From: Mucilaginibacter sp. dw_454
GTDB lineage: Bacteria; Bacteroidota; Bacteroidia; Sphingobacteriales; Sphingobacteriaceae
DNA length: 64,000 nucleotides
Direction: 5' to 3'
NCBI RefSeq assembly: GCF_018449775.1
Contig: NZ_JAAVVB010000007.1
Span: 124,001 to 188,000 of the forward strand
Within the stretch, counting starts at the first letter, position 1. The number at the start of each line of letters is the position of its first letter. The notes beneath the pieces were generated by a model, which saw only the letters and a list, made by a program, of their open reading frames with translations, had not been told where the DNA came from and made no database searches. Positions 50,702 through 59,642 of the stretch are shown piece by piece. Both the position numbers and the translations under genes were made by a program.

Positions 50702-51492
50702 GAGATATCTTTAAAAAATGATTTTACTATTTCGTTTTTTGAATGGTGAAGCGTGTCAAAAGTGCCCTCTTCAATATATTCGCCGTCATTCATAATCACT
50801 ACGCGATCGGCGGTTATGCGTGCGCATTCCATGTCGTGGGTAATGATGATAGATGTCGTTTTATACTTCTTTTGCATGTTCAGGATCAGCTCACTAATCT
50901 CTCGTGAGGTGATTGGGTCCAAACCGGTAGTCGGCTCGTCATAAAGCATAATCTCGGGGTGAACGATGAGCGTCCGCGCCAAACCGGCACGCTTGCGCAT
51001 CCCGCCTGATAAGTCAGACGGCATTTTATCAGCCGCGTCGGCTAATCCTACGCTCTCTAAGACATCTTCAACCCTTTTATCTATCTCTGCGTGGTCCTTA
51101 AGCTTTAAAACGCGCGTGAGCGGAAATTCGAGGTTTTCGCGTACGGTCATAGAATCATACAAGGCGCCGCTTTGAAACAAGAACCCTATTTTGATCCGCA
51201 GCTCTTTTAATTCCTTTTCGTTAAGCTCGGCAACCTCTTCGCCAAAAACTTTGAGCGTACCGCTATCGGGTATCAGCATGCCTACAATACACTGTATGGT
51301 AACAGATTTGCCCTGCCCGGATTTCCCCAGCACTACCACGTTTTCGCCGCGATGAACGGTTAGATTAATATTTGTCAATACCTGTTTAGTGCCGAAAGAC
51401 TTTTTAAGTTTTTTGATCTCGATGACCACCTCCTTTTTGTCATGAACTGGCGCTTTTTTTTCGGTTTGATGTTTTATCGTTGCTTCTTCCAT
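50698..51492 (-). CDS. mlaF: MlaF-like ABC transporter ATP-binding protein
   Basis: A 264-residue ATPase. Walker A GKSGQGKS is at residues 56-63, the signature is LSGGMRKRAGLAR, Walker B is IMLYDEPTTGLDP and the H-loop is IITHD. The SGGMRKR form is characteristic of the MlaF/MKL group. It powers lipid movement through MlaE, the gene 4 bp upstream. An extra ~20 charged residues precede the domain. Confidence 0.9.
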   Translation of the reverse strand: MEEATIKHQTEKKAPVHDKKEVVIEIKKLKKSFGTKQVLTNINLTVHRGENVVVLGKSGQGKSVTIQCIVGMLIPDSGTLKVFGEEVAELNEKELKELRIKIGFLFQSGALYDSMTVRENLEFPLTRVLKLKDHAEIDKRVEDVLESVGLADAADKMPSDLSGGMRKRAGLARTLIVHPEIMLYDEPTTGLDPITSREISELILNMQKKYKTTSIIITHDMECARITADRVVIMNDGEYIEEGTFDTLHHSKNEIVKSFFKDIS

Positions 51493-51496
51493 GGTC

Positions 51497-52276
51497 TTAC
51501 TTATAAAACAACAAACTGGTTACTTGTACGGCAATGGCATCGATCACAAAAATCCATAGAGAGGCCGTTACTACTGCCGAGTTGGCCGCCAAACCCACAC
51601 TTTCTGTTCCCCTGGCAGAATGGAAGCCTTTATAACATCCAACAAAGCCTATCGCCAAGCCAAAAAATATGGTTTTAATAAATGCAGGTAAAAAGTCGGT
51701 GTAATCCAAAGACGCCAAAACTTTGGTGGCATAGAGAGACAAGCTCATGTGATCGCGCAGGTTTAAAGCCAGAAAGCCACCAAACAAACCAATCACATCG
51801 CCCATAACGGAAAGTATCGGCACCATAATAGTAGTAGCTAAAATCCGGGTAACTACTAAGTATTGCAGGGGGTTAGCTCCGGATACATCCATGGCATCCA
51901 GCTGCTCGGTTACCTTCATACTGCCCAGCTCGGCACCAATACTTGAAGCAATTTTACCGGCGCAGATTATTGCAATGATAACGGGGCCAATCTCGCGCAC
52001 AAAAGAAACGGAGAGGGTTTTTGGTAGCATACTGGCTGCACCAAAAGCTACCAGCGTGGGCCTTAACTGTAAAATTAAAACCACGCCCATAATAAAGGAG
52101 GTGATACCAACCAGCATAAACGACCGGTACCCTATTTCATAACATTGGCGAACAAACTCCGACCATTCAAATCCGCCTACAAAAATATTTTTGACAAAGC
52201 GGGTGAAGAACGAAACTTGTTCGCCAATATCTTCCAGCCATTTTTTCCAGCCGGGTATGATTATCTCTTCTGCCAT
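51497..52276 (-). CDS. mlaE: MlaE-like ABC transporter permease
   Basis: A 259-residue membrane protein of the MlaE/TGD1 permease family with five or so hydrophobic segments. FVREIGPVIIAIICAGKIASSIGAELGSMKVTEQLDAMDV is the family's conserved block. It is the first gene of the mlaE-mlaF-mlaD operon, the order seen in Bacteroidota, and helps keep outer-membrane lipid asymmetry. No MlaA or MlaC homologue is nearby. Confidence 0.92.
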   Translation of the reverse strand: MAEEIIIPGWKKWLEDIGEQVSFFTRFVKNIFVGGFEWSEFVRQCYEIGYRSFMLVGITSFIMGVVLILQLRPTLVAFGAASMLPKTLSVSFVREIGPVIIAIICAGKIASSIGAELGSMKVTEQLDAMDVSGANPLQYLVVTRILATTIMVPILSVMGDVIGLFGGFLALNLRDHMSLSLYATKVLASLDYTDFLPAFIKTIFFGLAIGFVGCYKGFHSARGTESVGLAANSAVVTASLWIFVIDAIAVQVTSLLFYK

Positions 52277-52362
52277 TGGGTTACCTAATTAGTGTACTAA
52301 CAACAAAGTTTTGCTCAATTGTTTTTACATCAATTATTCCTGGCACCCAGGGCAGCATGAAA

Positions 52363-53076
52363 TTATTGGAGCATCGGCACGTCTATGATGAGTATGCGGC
52401 TATTTACCTGGGTATCAATAGTAATTGATGTACTATCGTAAACACCCAATGCGTCCTTTTTGTTTAAAACCTGGTCGCCTATCTTAATTGAGCCATCCAA
52501 AACAAATATGTAAGCGCCATTACCGGCATTTTTAATTTCGTAAGTGGTGCTTTTCCCTGCTTCAAACTCACCGATAGAGAAAGTCGCATCCTGGTTTATC
52601 CATAAGGCATCAACATTTTTGTCGCCGGTTACCAGGGTGGTAAACTCATTTAATTTGAATTTATCTTTAAAGTCGCGCTGATCATAGCGTGGCGCTATAT
52701 TTTTAAACTTAGGAAAAAGCCAGATCTGCAAAGTATTGGCGGCCTCTGTTTTTGAATGATTATATTCTGAGTGTTCCACACCTGTGCCTGCGCTCATTAC
52801 CTGCACTTCGCCGGCATGAATTACACCAATGTTACCCATGCTGTCTTTATGTTCTAATGCGCCGCTTATCGGTATCGTAATAATCTCCATATTATCATGC
52901 GGATGCGTACCGAAACCCGTACCTCCTGCAATAATATCGTCATTTAATACCCTTAAAGCACCAAAGTGAACTTTATCCGGATGATAATATCCCGCAAAGC
53001 TGAATGAAAAATTGGCCTTTAACCATCCGTGGTCGCTTGTTCCCCGCTCGTTGGCAGGATAAAATATAGTTTTCAT
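52363..53076 (-). CDS. Pirin family protein
   Basis: The frame is open much further upstream, but the ATG at 53074-53076 (MKTIFYPANERGTSDHGWLKANFSFS) starts the conserved pirin sequence, giving 237 residues. The N-terminal cupin has the metal histidines in GFGTHPHDNMEIITIPISGALEHKDSMGN and HSEYNHS. Bacterial pirins have quercetinase-like or regulatory activity. It is divergent from the SDR gene, and a 12-bp palindrome ATGTTTAAACAT (53092-53103) lies in the shared gap. Confidence 0.9.
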   Translation of the reverse strand: MKTIFYPANERGTSDHGWLKANFSFSFAGYYHPDKVHFGALRVLNDDIIAGGTGFGTHPHDNMEIITIPISGALEHKDSMGNIGVIHAGEVQVMSAGTGVEHSEYNHSKTEAANTLQIWLFPKFKNIAPRYDQRDFKDKFKLNEFTTLVTGDKNVDALWINQDATFSIGEFEAGKSTTYEIKNAGNGAYIFVLDGSIKIGDQVLNKKDALGVYDSTSITIDTQVNSRILIIDVPMLQ

Positions 53077-53133
53077 GTTATTTAAATTTACATGTTTAAA
53101 CATACAATATTTATTCCAATAATTTATTATGTG

Positions 53134-53141
53134 TATTTTTG
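53134..53141 (+). promoter_or_regulatory. -7 box of the SDR/ABC-F operon
   Basis: TATTTTTG fits TAnnTTTG, with a weak -33-like TTTA 20 bases upstream. It predicts a start about 13 bases before the SDR ATG. Confidence 0.4.
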
Positions 53142-53161
53142 CCTGAAATTCCTGGTTTTTA

Positions 53162-53818
53162 ATGACAAAGAAAGCAATAATCGTTGGCGCAAGCGGACTA
53201 ATTGGCAGTAAATTATTAGATGTGCTTTTAAACCAGCCCGAGTATGACCAGGTATTGAGTATTGGGCGAAAAAAAATTAAGTCGCGCAATACCAAATTGG
53301 AGCAGATTGTTGTTGAGTTTGATGACATTGACAACCATGAAGACCAAATAAAAGGTGACGTAATTTTTTGTTGTTTAGGTACAACAAGAAGAGACACGCC
53401 GGATTTGAATGACTATCGAAAAATAGATCATGATTATCCATTAAGATTGGCAGAAATTGCTTTAAGAAATGGCATTGAACAATATCATTTGGTTTCTGCT
53501 ATGGATGCACGGTCAGACGCGTCAAACTTTTATACTAAGATTAAAGGTGATACTGAGGATGACTTGAAAAAGGTTGGATTAAAAGGCCTTTTCATTTATC
53601 AGCCTTCTTTATTGATCGGTCATAGAAATAAGCCCAGGGTAATGGAAACCATAGCTGTTTGGGTAATGAAAATAGTAAGTCCGCTGATGTTAGGCGACTT
53701 TAAAAAATACCGGGCCATACAGGCCTTAGACGTAGCCAAGGCTATGTATAAACAATCATTAAAAAATAAAACGGGCGTATTTACGTATACATCTGATAAA
53801 ATAAAGAAAAGAGCTTGA
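53162..53818 (+). CDS. NAD(P)-binding atypical SDR (HTATIP2/NAD-dependent epimerase-like)
   Basis: A 218-residue Rossmann protein. The N-terminal GASGLIGSKLL is the dinucleotide-binding loop; later parts FCCLGTTRRD and HLVSAMDA match the atypical SDR group that includes Tip30. It lacks a classic YxxxK catalytic pair, so it may bind the cofactor without typical dehydrogenase chemistry. Its TGA stop is nested in the TTG start of the ABC-F gene (TTGA), indicating coupling. Confidence 0.82.
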   Translation: MTKKAIIVGASGLIGSKLLDVLLNQPEYDQVLSIGRKKIKSRNTKLEQIVVEFDDIDNHEDQIKGDVIFCCLGTTRRDTPDLNDYRKIDHDYPLRLAEIALRNGIEQYHLVSAMDARSDASNFYTKIKGDTEDDLKKVGLKGLFIYQPSLLIGHRNKPRVMETIAVWVMKIVSPLMLGDFKKYRAIQALDVAKAMYKQSLKNKTGVFTYTSDKIKKRA

Positions 53819-55683
53819 GCACTTATATATCTGTAGAAAATCTGGGTCATTCGTTCCATGACCATTGGCTGTTTAAAAACCTTACGCTAGGTATAAACAA
53901 AGGAAGGCGTGTGGCCCTGGTAGGCATTAACGGCGCCGGTAAGTCAACCTTGTTGAAATTGCTGGCCGGTCAGTTTTTACCTACTGAAGGAAAGGTTGTA
54001 CAAACCAAAGACCTGCGCATGGGCTACCTGGAGCAGGACCCTGGTTTTAAAGATGCGGTTACTATTAGTGATTACATCTTTCATAAGGATAACGTGCAGC
54101 AGCAAGCCATTCGTAAATACGAAGAGTTGTTAGAGAATGATCCTGACAATGCTAAAGCTTTAGACGAAGTGATGACCGAGCTTAGTGAGGTTGATGCCTG
54201 GGAATATGAATATAAGATTAAAACTATTTTAGGGCGATTGGATATTCATCATCTTAATCAGTCTATAACTACTTTATCGGGCGGGCAGAAAAAGCGTTTG
54301 GCTTTGGCTAAACTATTAATTGAGGACCCGGAATTGTATATTTTGGACGAGCCTACCAACCACCTGGATATTGACACCATAGAGTGGCTGGAGAAATTAT
54401 TGACCGAAGGCTCAAAAACGATCCTGATGGTAACGCACGATCGTTACTTCCTGGATAATGTTTGTAATGAGATATTGGAGATTGACCGTGGAAAGATCAT
54501 TCCATATGTAGGCAACTATGCTTATTATCTGGAAAGAAAAGCCGAACGTGAAGCATCAGACGAAGCATCGTTTCAGAAAAACTCGAATCTTTTACGTAAA
54601 GAGTTGGAGTGGATGCGCCGTCAACCTAAGGCAAGGGGTACCAAATCAAAATCGCGTATTGATGCTTTTTATGACCTGGAAGCTAAAACCAAGAATAATG
54701 GTGGCAAACAGACGGTCGAATTAAGCGTAAAAACCGCGCGCCAGGGCAATAAGATTATGGAACTGCACGATATCAGCAAGGCGTTTAATGGCAATACTTA
54801 CACAGATCATTTCAGTTACGTATTTAAAAAAGGCGATCGTATAGGCTTAGCGGGCAAAAACGGCAGCGGCAAATCTACCTTGCTGAATATGATCACCGGC
54901 AATTTAAAGCCGGATAGCGGTTACATTGAAACCGGCGAGACTACGGTAATGGGTTATTTCCATCAGTCGGGCATGACTTTTAAGGAAGACGAGCGCGTAA
55001 TAGATGTAGTAAAAAATGTGGCCGAGTTTATTACCATGGCTGATGGTAAGACTATTTCTGCCTCGGCTTTATTGACATTGTTCTTATTTCCGCCGGCTAA
55101 GCAATATGGATTTATAGCCAAACTAAGTGGCGGTGAGAAAAAGCGCCTGCAGTTGATGGGCATCCTGATGAAGAACCCTAACTTTTTGATCCTGGATGAG
55201 CCTACCAATGATTTGGATATTGATACGCTGAATGTATTGGAGGAGTTTTTAACTAACTATCCGGGTGTCCTAATGATCGTTTCGCACGATAGGTACTTAC
55301 TGGACAAGCTAACCGAACAATTATTTATCGTTGAAGAAAAAGGACAAGTACGCATATACAACGGCAACTATTCATCTTATAGAGTAGAACAGGAGGAACA
55401 AAAACAACAAGATCGCAGCGCGAAAACTGTTGAGCTGGCTCCTGCTGTTACTTCAGCCACACCAAAAAACAAGCTCAGCTTTAAAGAACAAAAAGAGTTT
55501 GATGCGTTAGAGAAAGAGATAGCAACGTTAGAAACGCAAATACAATCGTTAAATGACAAGCTAAACAGCGAGTCGAACAATGAGGTTATTATCGAAACCG
55601 CAGCTAAAATCACCAGGCTAACAAGCGAAATGGATGAAAAAAGCATGCGTTGGATAGAACTGGCAGAATTAAAAGAAGCCTAA
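53815..55683 (+). CDS. ABC-F family ATPase (Uup-like)
   Basis: A 622-residue soluble protein with two ATPase domains. Walker A motifs are GINGAGKST and GKNGSGKST, signatures LSGGQKKRLAL and LSGGEKKRLQL, and Walker B ILDEPTNHLDI and ILDEPTNDLDI. A linker joins the domains and a C-terminal coiled coil (about 555-622) is the Uup-type DNA/ribosome-binding tail. ABC-F proteins act on ribosomes or in DNA transposition control; which applies here is open. The start is TTG, overlapping the upstream stop as TTGA; no nearby ATG fits. Confidence 0.9.
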   Translation: MSTYISVENLGHSFHDHWLFKNLTLGINKGRRVALVGINGAGKSTLLKLLAGQFLPTEGKVVQTKDLRMGYLEQDPGFKDAVTISDYIFHKDNVQQQAIRKYEELLENDPDNAKALDEVMTELSEVDAWEYEYKIKTILGRLDIHHLNQSITTLSGGQKKRLALAKLLIEDPELYILDEPTNHLDIDTIEWLEKLLTEGSKTILMVTHDRYFLDNVCNEILEIDRGKIIPYVGNYAYYLERKAEREASDEASFQKNSNLLRKELEWMRRQPKARGTKSKSRIDAFYDLEAKTKNNGGKQTVELSVKTARQGNKIMELHDISKAFNGNTYTDHFSYVFKKGDRIGLAGKNGSGKSTLLNMITGNLKPDSGYIETGETTVMGYFHQSGMTFKEDERVIDVVKNVAEFITMADGKTISASALLTLFLFPPAKQYGFIAKLSGGEKKRLQLMGILMKNPNFLILDEPTNDLDIDTLNVLEEFLTNYPGVLMIVSHDRYLLDKLTEQLFIVEEKGQVRIYNGNYSSYRVEQEEQKQQDRSAKTVELAPAVTSATPKNKLSFKEQKEFDALEKEIATLETQIQSLNDKLNSESNNEVIIETAAKITRLTSEMDEKSMRWIELAELKEA

Positions 55684-55690
55684 GAACAGG

Positions 55691-55942
55691 ATGAAAATAT
55701 CAGATATCATAGCATCATTAGGCGTAATTATATTACTGATTGCTTTTTTGTTGAATCTTTACAAAAAGATTTCGGCTAACAGCAGGCTGTATTGTTCATT
55801 AAATTTTATAGGTGCGGCGCTTTGTGGTCTTTCATCCTACCTGATCAGCTTCTATCCTTTTGTGATATTGGAAAGTATTTGGGCGGGCTTTGCATTAGTG
55901 TCTTTCTTTAAAGTTCCACGTGGAACAGCAGAAGAAAAGTAA
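55691..55942 (+). CDS. Small membrane protein, CBU_0592-like
   Basis: An 83-residue protein with three hydrophobic segments. ILLIAFLLNLYKKISANSRLYCSLNFIGAALCGLSSYLISFYPFVILESIWAGFALVSF resembles the CBU_0592 family of unknown function. It starts 7 bp after the ABC-F gene. Its last codons contain the first parS-like palindrome (55913-55926), so the coding sequence and the site overlap. Confidence 0.75.
   Translation: MKISDIIASLGVIILLIAFLLNLYKKISANSRLYCSLNFIGAALCGLSSYLISFYPFVILESIWAGFALVSFFKVPRGTAEEK
55913..55926. promoter_or_regulatory. parS-like palindrome 1
   Basis: GTTCCACGTGGAAC is a perfect 14-bp palindrome matching the core of parS sites (TGTTNCACGTGAAACA family; the CC/GG form is the Pseudomonas type). 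It lies within the small membrane protein gene. Confidence 0.75.
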
Positions 55943-55950
55943 TAAACAAG

Positions 55951-55966
55951 TGTTCCACGTGGAACA
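55951..55966. promoter_or_regulatory. parS-like palindrome 2
   Basis: TGTTCCACGTGGAACA, a perfect 16-bp palindrome, in the gap before mnmG. Centres of sites 1 and 2 are about 39 bp apart. Confidence 0.8.
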
Positions 55967-55990
55967 CCAACAAGAATAAAAGAAATCAAA

Positions 55991-56006
55991 TGTTCCACGT
56001 GGAACA
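55991..56006. promoter_or_regulatory. parS-like palindrome 3
   Basis: TGTTCCACGTGGAACA again, exactly 40 bp after site 2 and 11 bp before the chosen mnmG start. It is followed by GGAGG, a rare clear ribosome-binding site in this window. Confidence 0.8.
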
Positions 56007-56017
56007 TGGAGGTTAAA

Positions 56018-57880
56018 ATGTTTAAAAAATACGATGTTATAGTGGTGGGTGCCGGGCATGCCGGCTGTGAGGCAGCTGCAGCAGCAGCAAACCTTGGCTC
56101 GTCTGTGTTATTGATCACCATGAACATGGGGACGATTGCACAAATGAGCTGTAATCCAGCTATGGGTGGTGTGGCCAAGGGCCAAATTGTGCGAGAGATT
56201 GACGCAATGGGTGGATATTCGGGTATTATCACCGATAAATCGTCCATCCAATTCAGGATGCTGAACCTATCTAAAGGCCCGGCCATGTGGAGTCCGCGTG
56301 CCCAAAGTGACCGCATGCGCTTCGCTGAAGAATGGCGCCTGGCATTGGAAAGAACGCCCAACGTAGACTTTTGGCAGGACACTGTAAGTTCTTTACTGGT
56401 GAGCGGAAATACAATTAAAGGTGTACGTACATCTTTAGGAATAGAAATAGAAAGTGATGCTGTAGTGCTCACCAATGGCACGTTCATGAACGGCATTATA
56501 CATATTGGAGAGAAAAAGTTTGGTGGCGGCCGCGCTGCAGAAAAAGCAAGTACCGGTATCACCGAACAGTTAGTGACGCTAGGCTTTGAATCGGGCCGCA
56601 TGAAAACGGGTACCCCTCCGCGGATTGATGGTCGTAGCCTGAATTACTCATTGATGGAAGAGCAATGGGGCGATGATGTTAGAGGGCGTTTTTCTTATAC
56701 GGAAGTTGAACAAATAAAGGAACAACGTTGCTGCTGGATCACCTATACCAATACCAAAGTACACGAAACATTAAAGGAGGGCTTTGAAAAATCGCCGATG
56801 TTTACGGGCCGGATTAAAGGTTTAGGCCCACGTTATTGCCCATCTATTGAAGACAAGATAAACCGCTTTGCAGAACGCGATCGACACCAGATTTTCGTTG
56901 AGCCGGAAGGCTTGAATACTGTGGAGATTTATGTAAATGGATTTTCTACTTCATTACCCGAAGACGTGCAATACAGAGCCTTGACGCAGATCCCGGGATT
57001 TGAAAACGCAAAGATGTTCCGTCCGGGTTATGCTATAGAGTATGACTACTTCCCGCCTACCCAGCTAAATCTGACATTAGAAACCAAATTGATCAGCAAC
57101 TTATACTTCGCAGGGCAGATCAATGGTACAACCGGGTATGAGGAAGCAGCATCGCAAGGTTTTATTGCCGGCATTAACGCCCATCAAAAATTAAAGGATA
57201 AGCATGAACTGATCATGAAAAGGTCAGAATCGTATATAGGCGTATTGATTGACGACCTGGTAACTAAAGGCACTGAAGAGCCATACCGCATGTTTACTTC
57301 GAGGGCAGAGCATCGTTTGCTATTAAGACAGGACAATGCGGATATCCGCTTATCTCCTATTGGACATGAATTAGGACTGATCGGTGATGAGCGTATGGAG
57401 GTAGTAAATAACAAGATCAAGAATTCAGACGATATTGTGGCCTATACCCGCAAACAGCAAGTAGACCAGACCAGCGTAAATGGATTATTAGAAGAACTAG
57501 GCACTGCCCCAATATCGCAGGCTGCAAGACTTTTCAATTTAATTAGTCGCCCGCAGGTTTCGATTAACGACCTTATAAGAGTTAGCCCGGAGTTGGGAAT
57601 TTATTTATCTGCCTTCGATAAAGAAACTATTGAGCAGGCTGAAATAAAAATCAAATACGAGAGTTATTTTGAAAAGGAAATGGATATTGTTGAGCGCATG
57701 AAAAAAATGGAAGATAAAGAGATCAATCCGGATTTCAATTACCAGCAGATGCAATCGCTCTCGAAAGAAGCTCGTGAAAAATTGATGAAGATTAAACCGC
57801 GTACTTTGGGCCAGGCATCCCGGATCTCGGGCGTATCACCTTCCGATATCTCAGTTTTGATGCTTCATATATCCAGATAA
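56018..57880 (+). CDS. mnmG: tRNA uridine-5-carboxymethylaminomethyl(34) synthesis enzyme MnmG (GidA)
   Basis: A 620-residue FAD protein. FKKYDVIVVGAGHAGCEAAAAAA is the FAD-binding N-terminus, and GTFMNGIIHIGEKKFGGGRAAE and GYEEAASQGFIAGINAH are family signatures. With MnmE it makes cmnm5U at the wobble position of certain tRNAs. The ATG at 56018 is chosen over one at 56006 because it gives the conserved N-terminus and has GGAGG 5 bases upstream. Three parS-like sites lie directly upstream, in line with mnmG's frequent position near the origin. Confidence 0.95.
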   Translation: MFKKYDVIVVGAGHAGCEAAAAAANLGSSVLLITMNMGTIAQMSCNPAMGGVAKGQIVREIDAMGGYSGIITDKSSIQFRMLNLSKGPAMWSPRAQSDRMRFAEEWRLALERTPNVDFWQDTVSSLLVSGNTIKGVRTSLGIEIESDAVVLTNGTFMNGIIHIGEKKFGGGRAAEKASTGITEQLVTLGFESGRMKTGTPPRIDGRSLNYSLMEEQWGDDVRGRFSYTEVEQIKEQRCCWITYTNTKVHETLKEGFEKSPMFTGRIKGLGPRYCPSIEDKINRFAERDRHQIFVEPEGLNTVEIYVNGFSTSLPEDVQYRALTQIPGFENAKMFRPGYAIEYDYFPPTQLNLTLETKLISNLYFAGQINGTTGYEEAASQGFIAGINAHQKLKDKHELIMKRSESYIGVLIDDLVTKGTEEPYRMFTSRAEHRLLLRQDNADIRLSPIGHELGLIGDERMEVVNNKIKNSDDIVAYTRKQQVDQTSVNGLLEELGTAPISQAARLFNLISRPQVSINDLIRVSPELGIYLSAFDKETIEQAEIKIKYESYFEKEMDIVERMKKMEDKEINPDFNYQQMQSLSKEAREKLMKIKPRTLGQASRISGVSPSDISVLMLHISR

Positions 57881-57992
57881 TACTTAACTAACTGTAAATC
57901 AATAAATTATAAAATATTAATTTTAAGGCCGTTTTTTAAAATCTAAATGATAATCTTCATAAAAAATAAAAAGTGGCTTATTTCGCTTAAAA

Positions 57993-59642
57993 ATGACGTT
58001 AAATAAAAAGGGGCTGTTTTATGGTCCAATTTTCCTGGTTTTTTTGGCCACATTGGTATTTCTTGGCTGCGCCGTGCAACAAAAACCGCAAGGCGGCCCT
58101 AAAGACCTTGACCCTCCAAAATTATTGAAGGCTAGTCCGGCCAATTTAACGCACAATTTTAAAGAGAAAGAAATCCGCCTGGAATTTGACGAGTATTTCA
58201 AATTGAACAATCCGTTCCAGGAAATCACGGTCTTCCCGGCTCCCGAAAAAAACCCCGATATCAAGCGGCATCAAAAAACATTGGTTATTGATTTAAAAGA
58301 TACACTACTGAAAAACACAACCTATGTAATAAATTTTGGCAAGGCCATTGGCGACGTCAACGAAAACAACATTCTTAAAAATTTCACCTACGTTTTTTCT
58401 ACCGGTACCCATATTGATTCATTGACTATGTCGGGCACGGTTACTGATAATCAAACCCAATTAAAGGTAAAAGATGCCACGGTGATGTTGTTTACTTTAA
58501 AACAAGACTCTCTGTTGTTTGGTAAAAAGAAACCCAGCATTTATACCACGACCGATTCGGTAGGTAATTTTAAATTATCTAACCTTAAAGAAGGCGATTA
58601 TAAAATATACGCCTTAAAGGAACAAGTTTTGGATAAGATCTACGACAACGATGCCGAGCTGATTGGCTTCTCAAGCCACATTATTCATTTCAGTCATGAC
58701 ACTTCGACCATAGACCTTAAAGTATTTAAACAGGAACCTGTTAATTTTAGATATTTGTCAAAGCAATTTACTAATGACGGTGGGATGCTTTTTATATTTA
58801 ACCGGCCGTTGAATAACCCTACGGTAAAGATACTATACCCGGACGGGTTGGATGAGCAAAAGCTACTAGACTTTAGTAAAACCAGAGATACGCTGACCAT
58901 CTATTCTAAAAACATGGATTTCGATTCGGTGCGGATGGCCTTCTTTGATAACAAAAAGCCGTTGGACACCACTTACTTAAGAAAAGGGCGTAAGGAATCT
59001 TTCACCAGGGTGCTGTCTCTTAAATATGGTACCACAACTAACAATGAGTTAAAAAATGGTACAGATCTGAAAATACATACCAGCTTACCTATAGACAGCT
59101 TCGATCCAACTTCCATTACACTGAAAGAAGACTCGAACGAAGTAAAATACACCATGATTCGCGATACTGGTATAGGTAAAACCTTTACGATTAAATACCC
59201 GTGGAAACAAAAAGTAGTGTATCAACTCATTTCGGAAGAAGGTGCATTCACAGATATCTATGGCGACAAAAATAAGCGCCAGATCAAAAAATTCACTATA
59301 ACCAAACCTGACAACTATAGCAGCCTGGCACTAACGTTAAACTTGCCCGATACATCAAAAATGTATGTGGTTGAATTATTGAATGAACAAGGGATTGTTT
59401 TACAAACTAACGTGGTATCTAAAACAAAAAAAGCAGTGGTTACCTACCGCAGCTTGTATGTAGGCAAATTTGGTTTACGTGTTACCTACGACGACAATAA
59501 AAACGGTAAGTGGGATTCTGGGAGCATCAAAGAAAACCGGCAACCTGAAAATATTTGGGTATATGACAAGCTAATTAATATACGACCAAACTGGGATTCG
59601 GAAGAAACAGTGGATGTTCCACGTGAAGCTATTACACCTTAA
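57993..59642 (+). CDS. Lipoprotein with Big_5/SbsA-type Ig-like domain
   Basis: A 549-residue protein. Its signal peptide ends in the lipobox LGC (Cys26), so it should be a lipoprotein. QQKPQGGPKDLDPPKLLKASPANLTHNFKEKEIRLEFDEYFKL is the start of a Big_5 Ig-like domain, typical of Bacteroidota. A carboxypeptidase-regulatory-like segment (TTTDSVGNFKLSNLKEGDYKIYALKE) follows, then beta-rich sequence. Function unknown. Its last codons contain a degenerate parS-like site, and its stop overlaps the convergent carbonic anhydrase gene by 11 bp. Confidence 0.85.
   Translation: MTLNKKGLFYGPIFLVFLATLVFLGCAVQQKPQGGPKDLDPPKLLKASPANLTHNFKEKEIRLEFDEYFKLNNPFQEITVFPAPEKNPDIKRHQKTLVIDLKDTLLKNTTYVINFGKAIGDVNENNILKNFTYVFSTGTHIDSLTMSGTVTDNQTQLKVKDATVMLFTLKQDSLLFGKKKPSIYTTTDSVGNFKLSNLKEGDYKIYALKEQVLDKIYDNDAELIGFSSHIIHFSHDTSTIDLKVFKQEPVNFRYLSKQFTNDGGMLFIFNRPLNNPTVKILYPDGLDEQKLLDFSKTRDTLTIYSKNMDFDSVRMAFFDNKKPLDTTYLRKGRKESFTRVLSLKYGTTTNNELKNGTDLKIHTSLPIDSFDPTSITLKEDSNEVKYTMIRDTGIGKTFTIKYPWKQKVVYQLISEEGAFTDIYGDKNKRQIKKFTITKPDNYSSLALTLNLPDTSKMYVVELLNEQGIVLQTNVVSKTKKAVVTYRSLYVGKFGLRVTYDDNKNGKWDSGSIKENRQPENIWVYDKLINIRPNWDSEETVDVPREAITP
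59615..59630. promoter_or_regulatory. Degenerate parS-like site 4
   Basis: TGTTCCACGTGAAGCT matches the first 13 positions of the general parS consensus (TGTTNCACGTGAAACA) but is not a full palindrome. It is inside the lipoprotein gene and may be chance. Confidence 0.45.

Noticed and set aside
53077..53397. A 107-residue N-terminal extension of pirin
   Set aside because: It is antisense to the SDR gene, has no conserved character, and crosses both promoters; the ATG at 53076 starts the family sequence.
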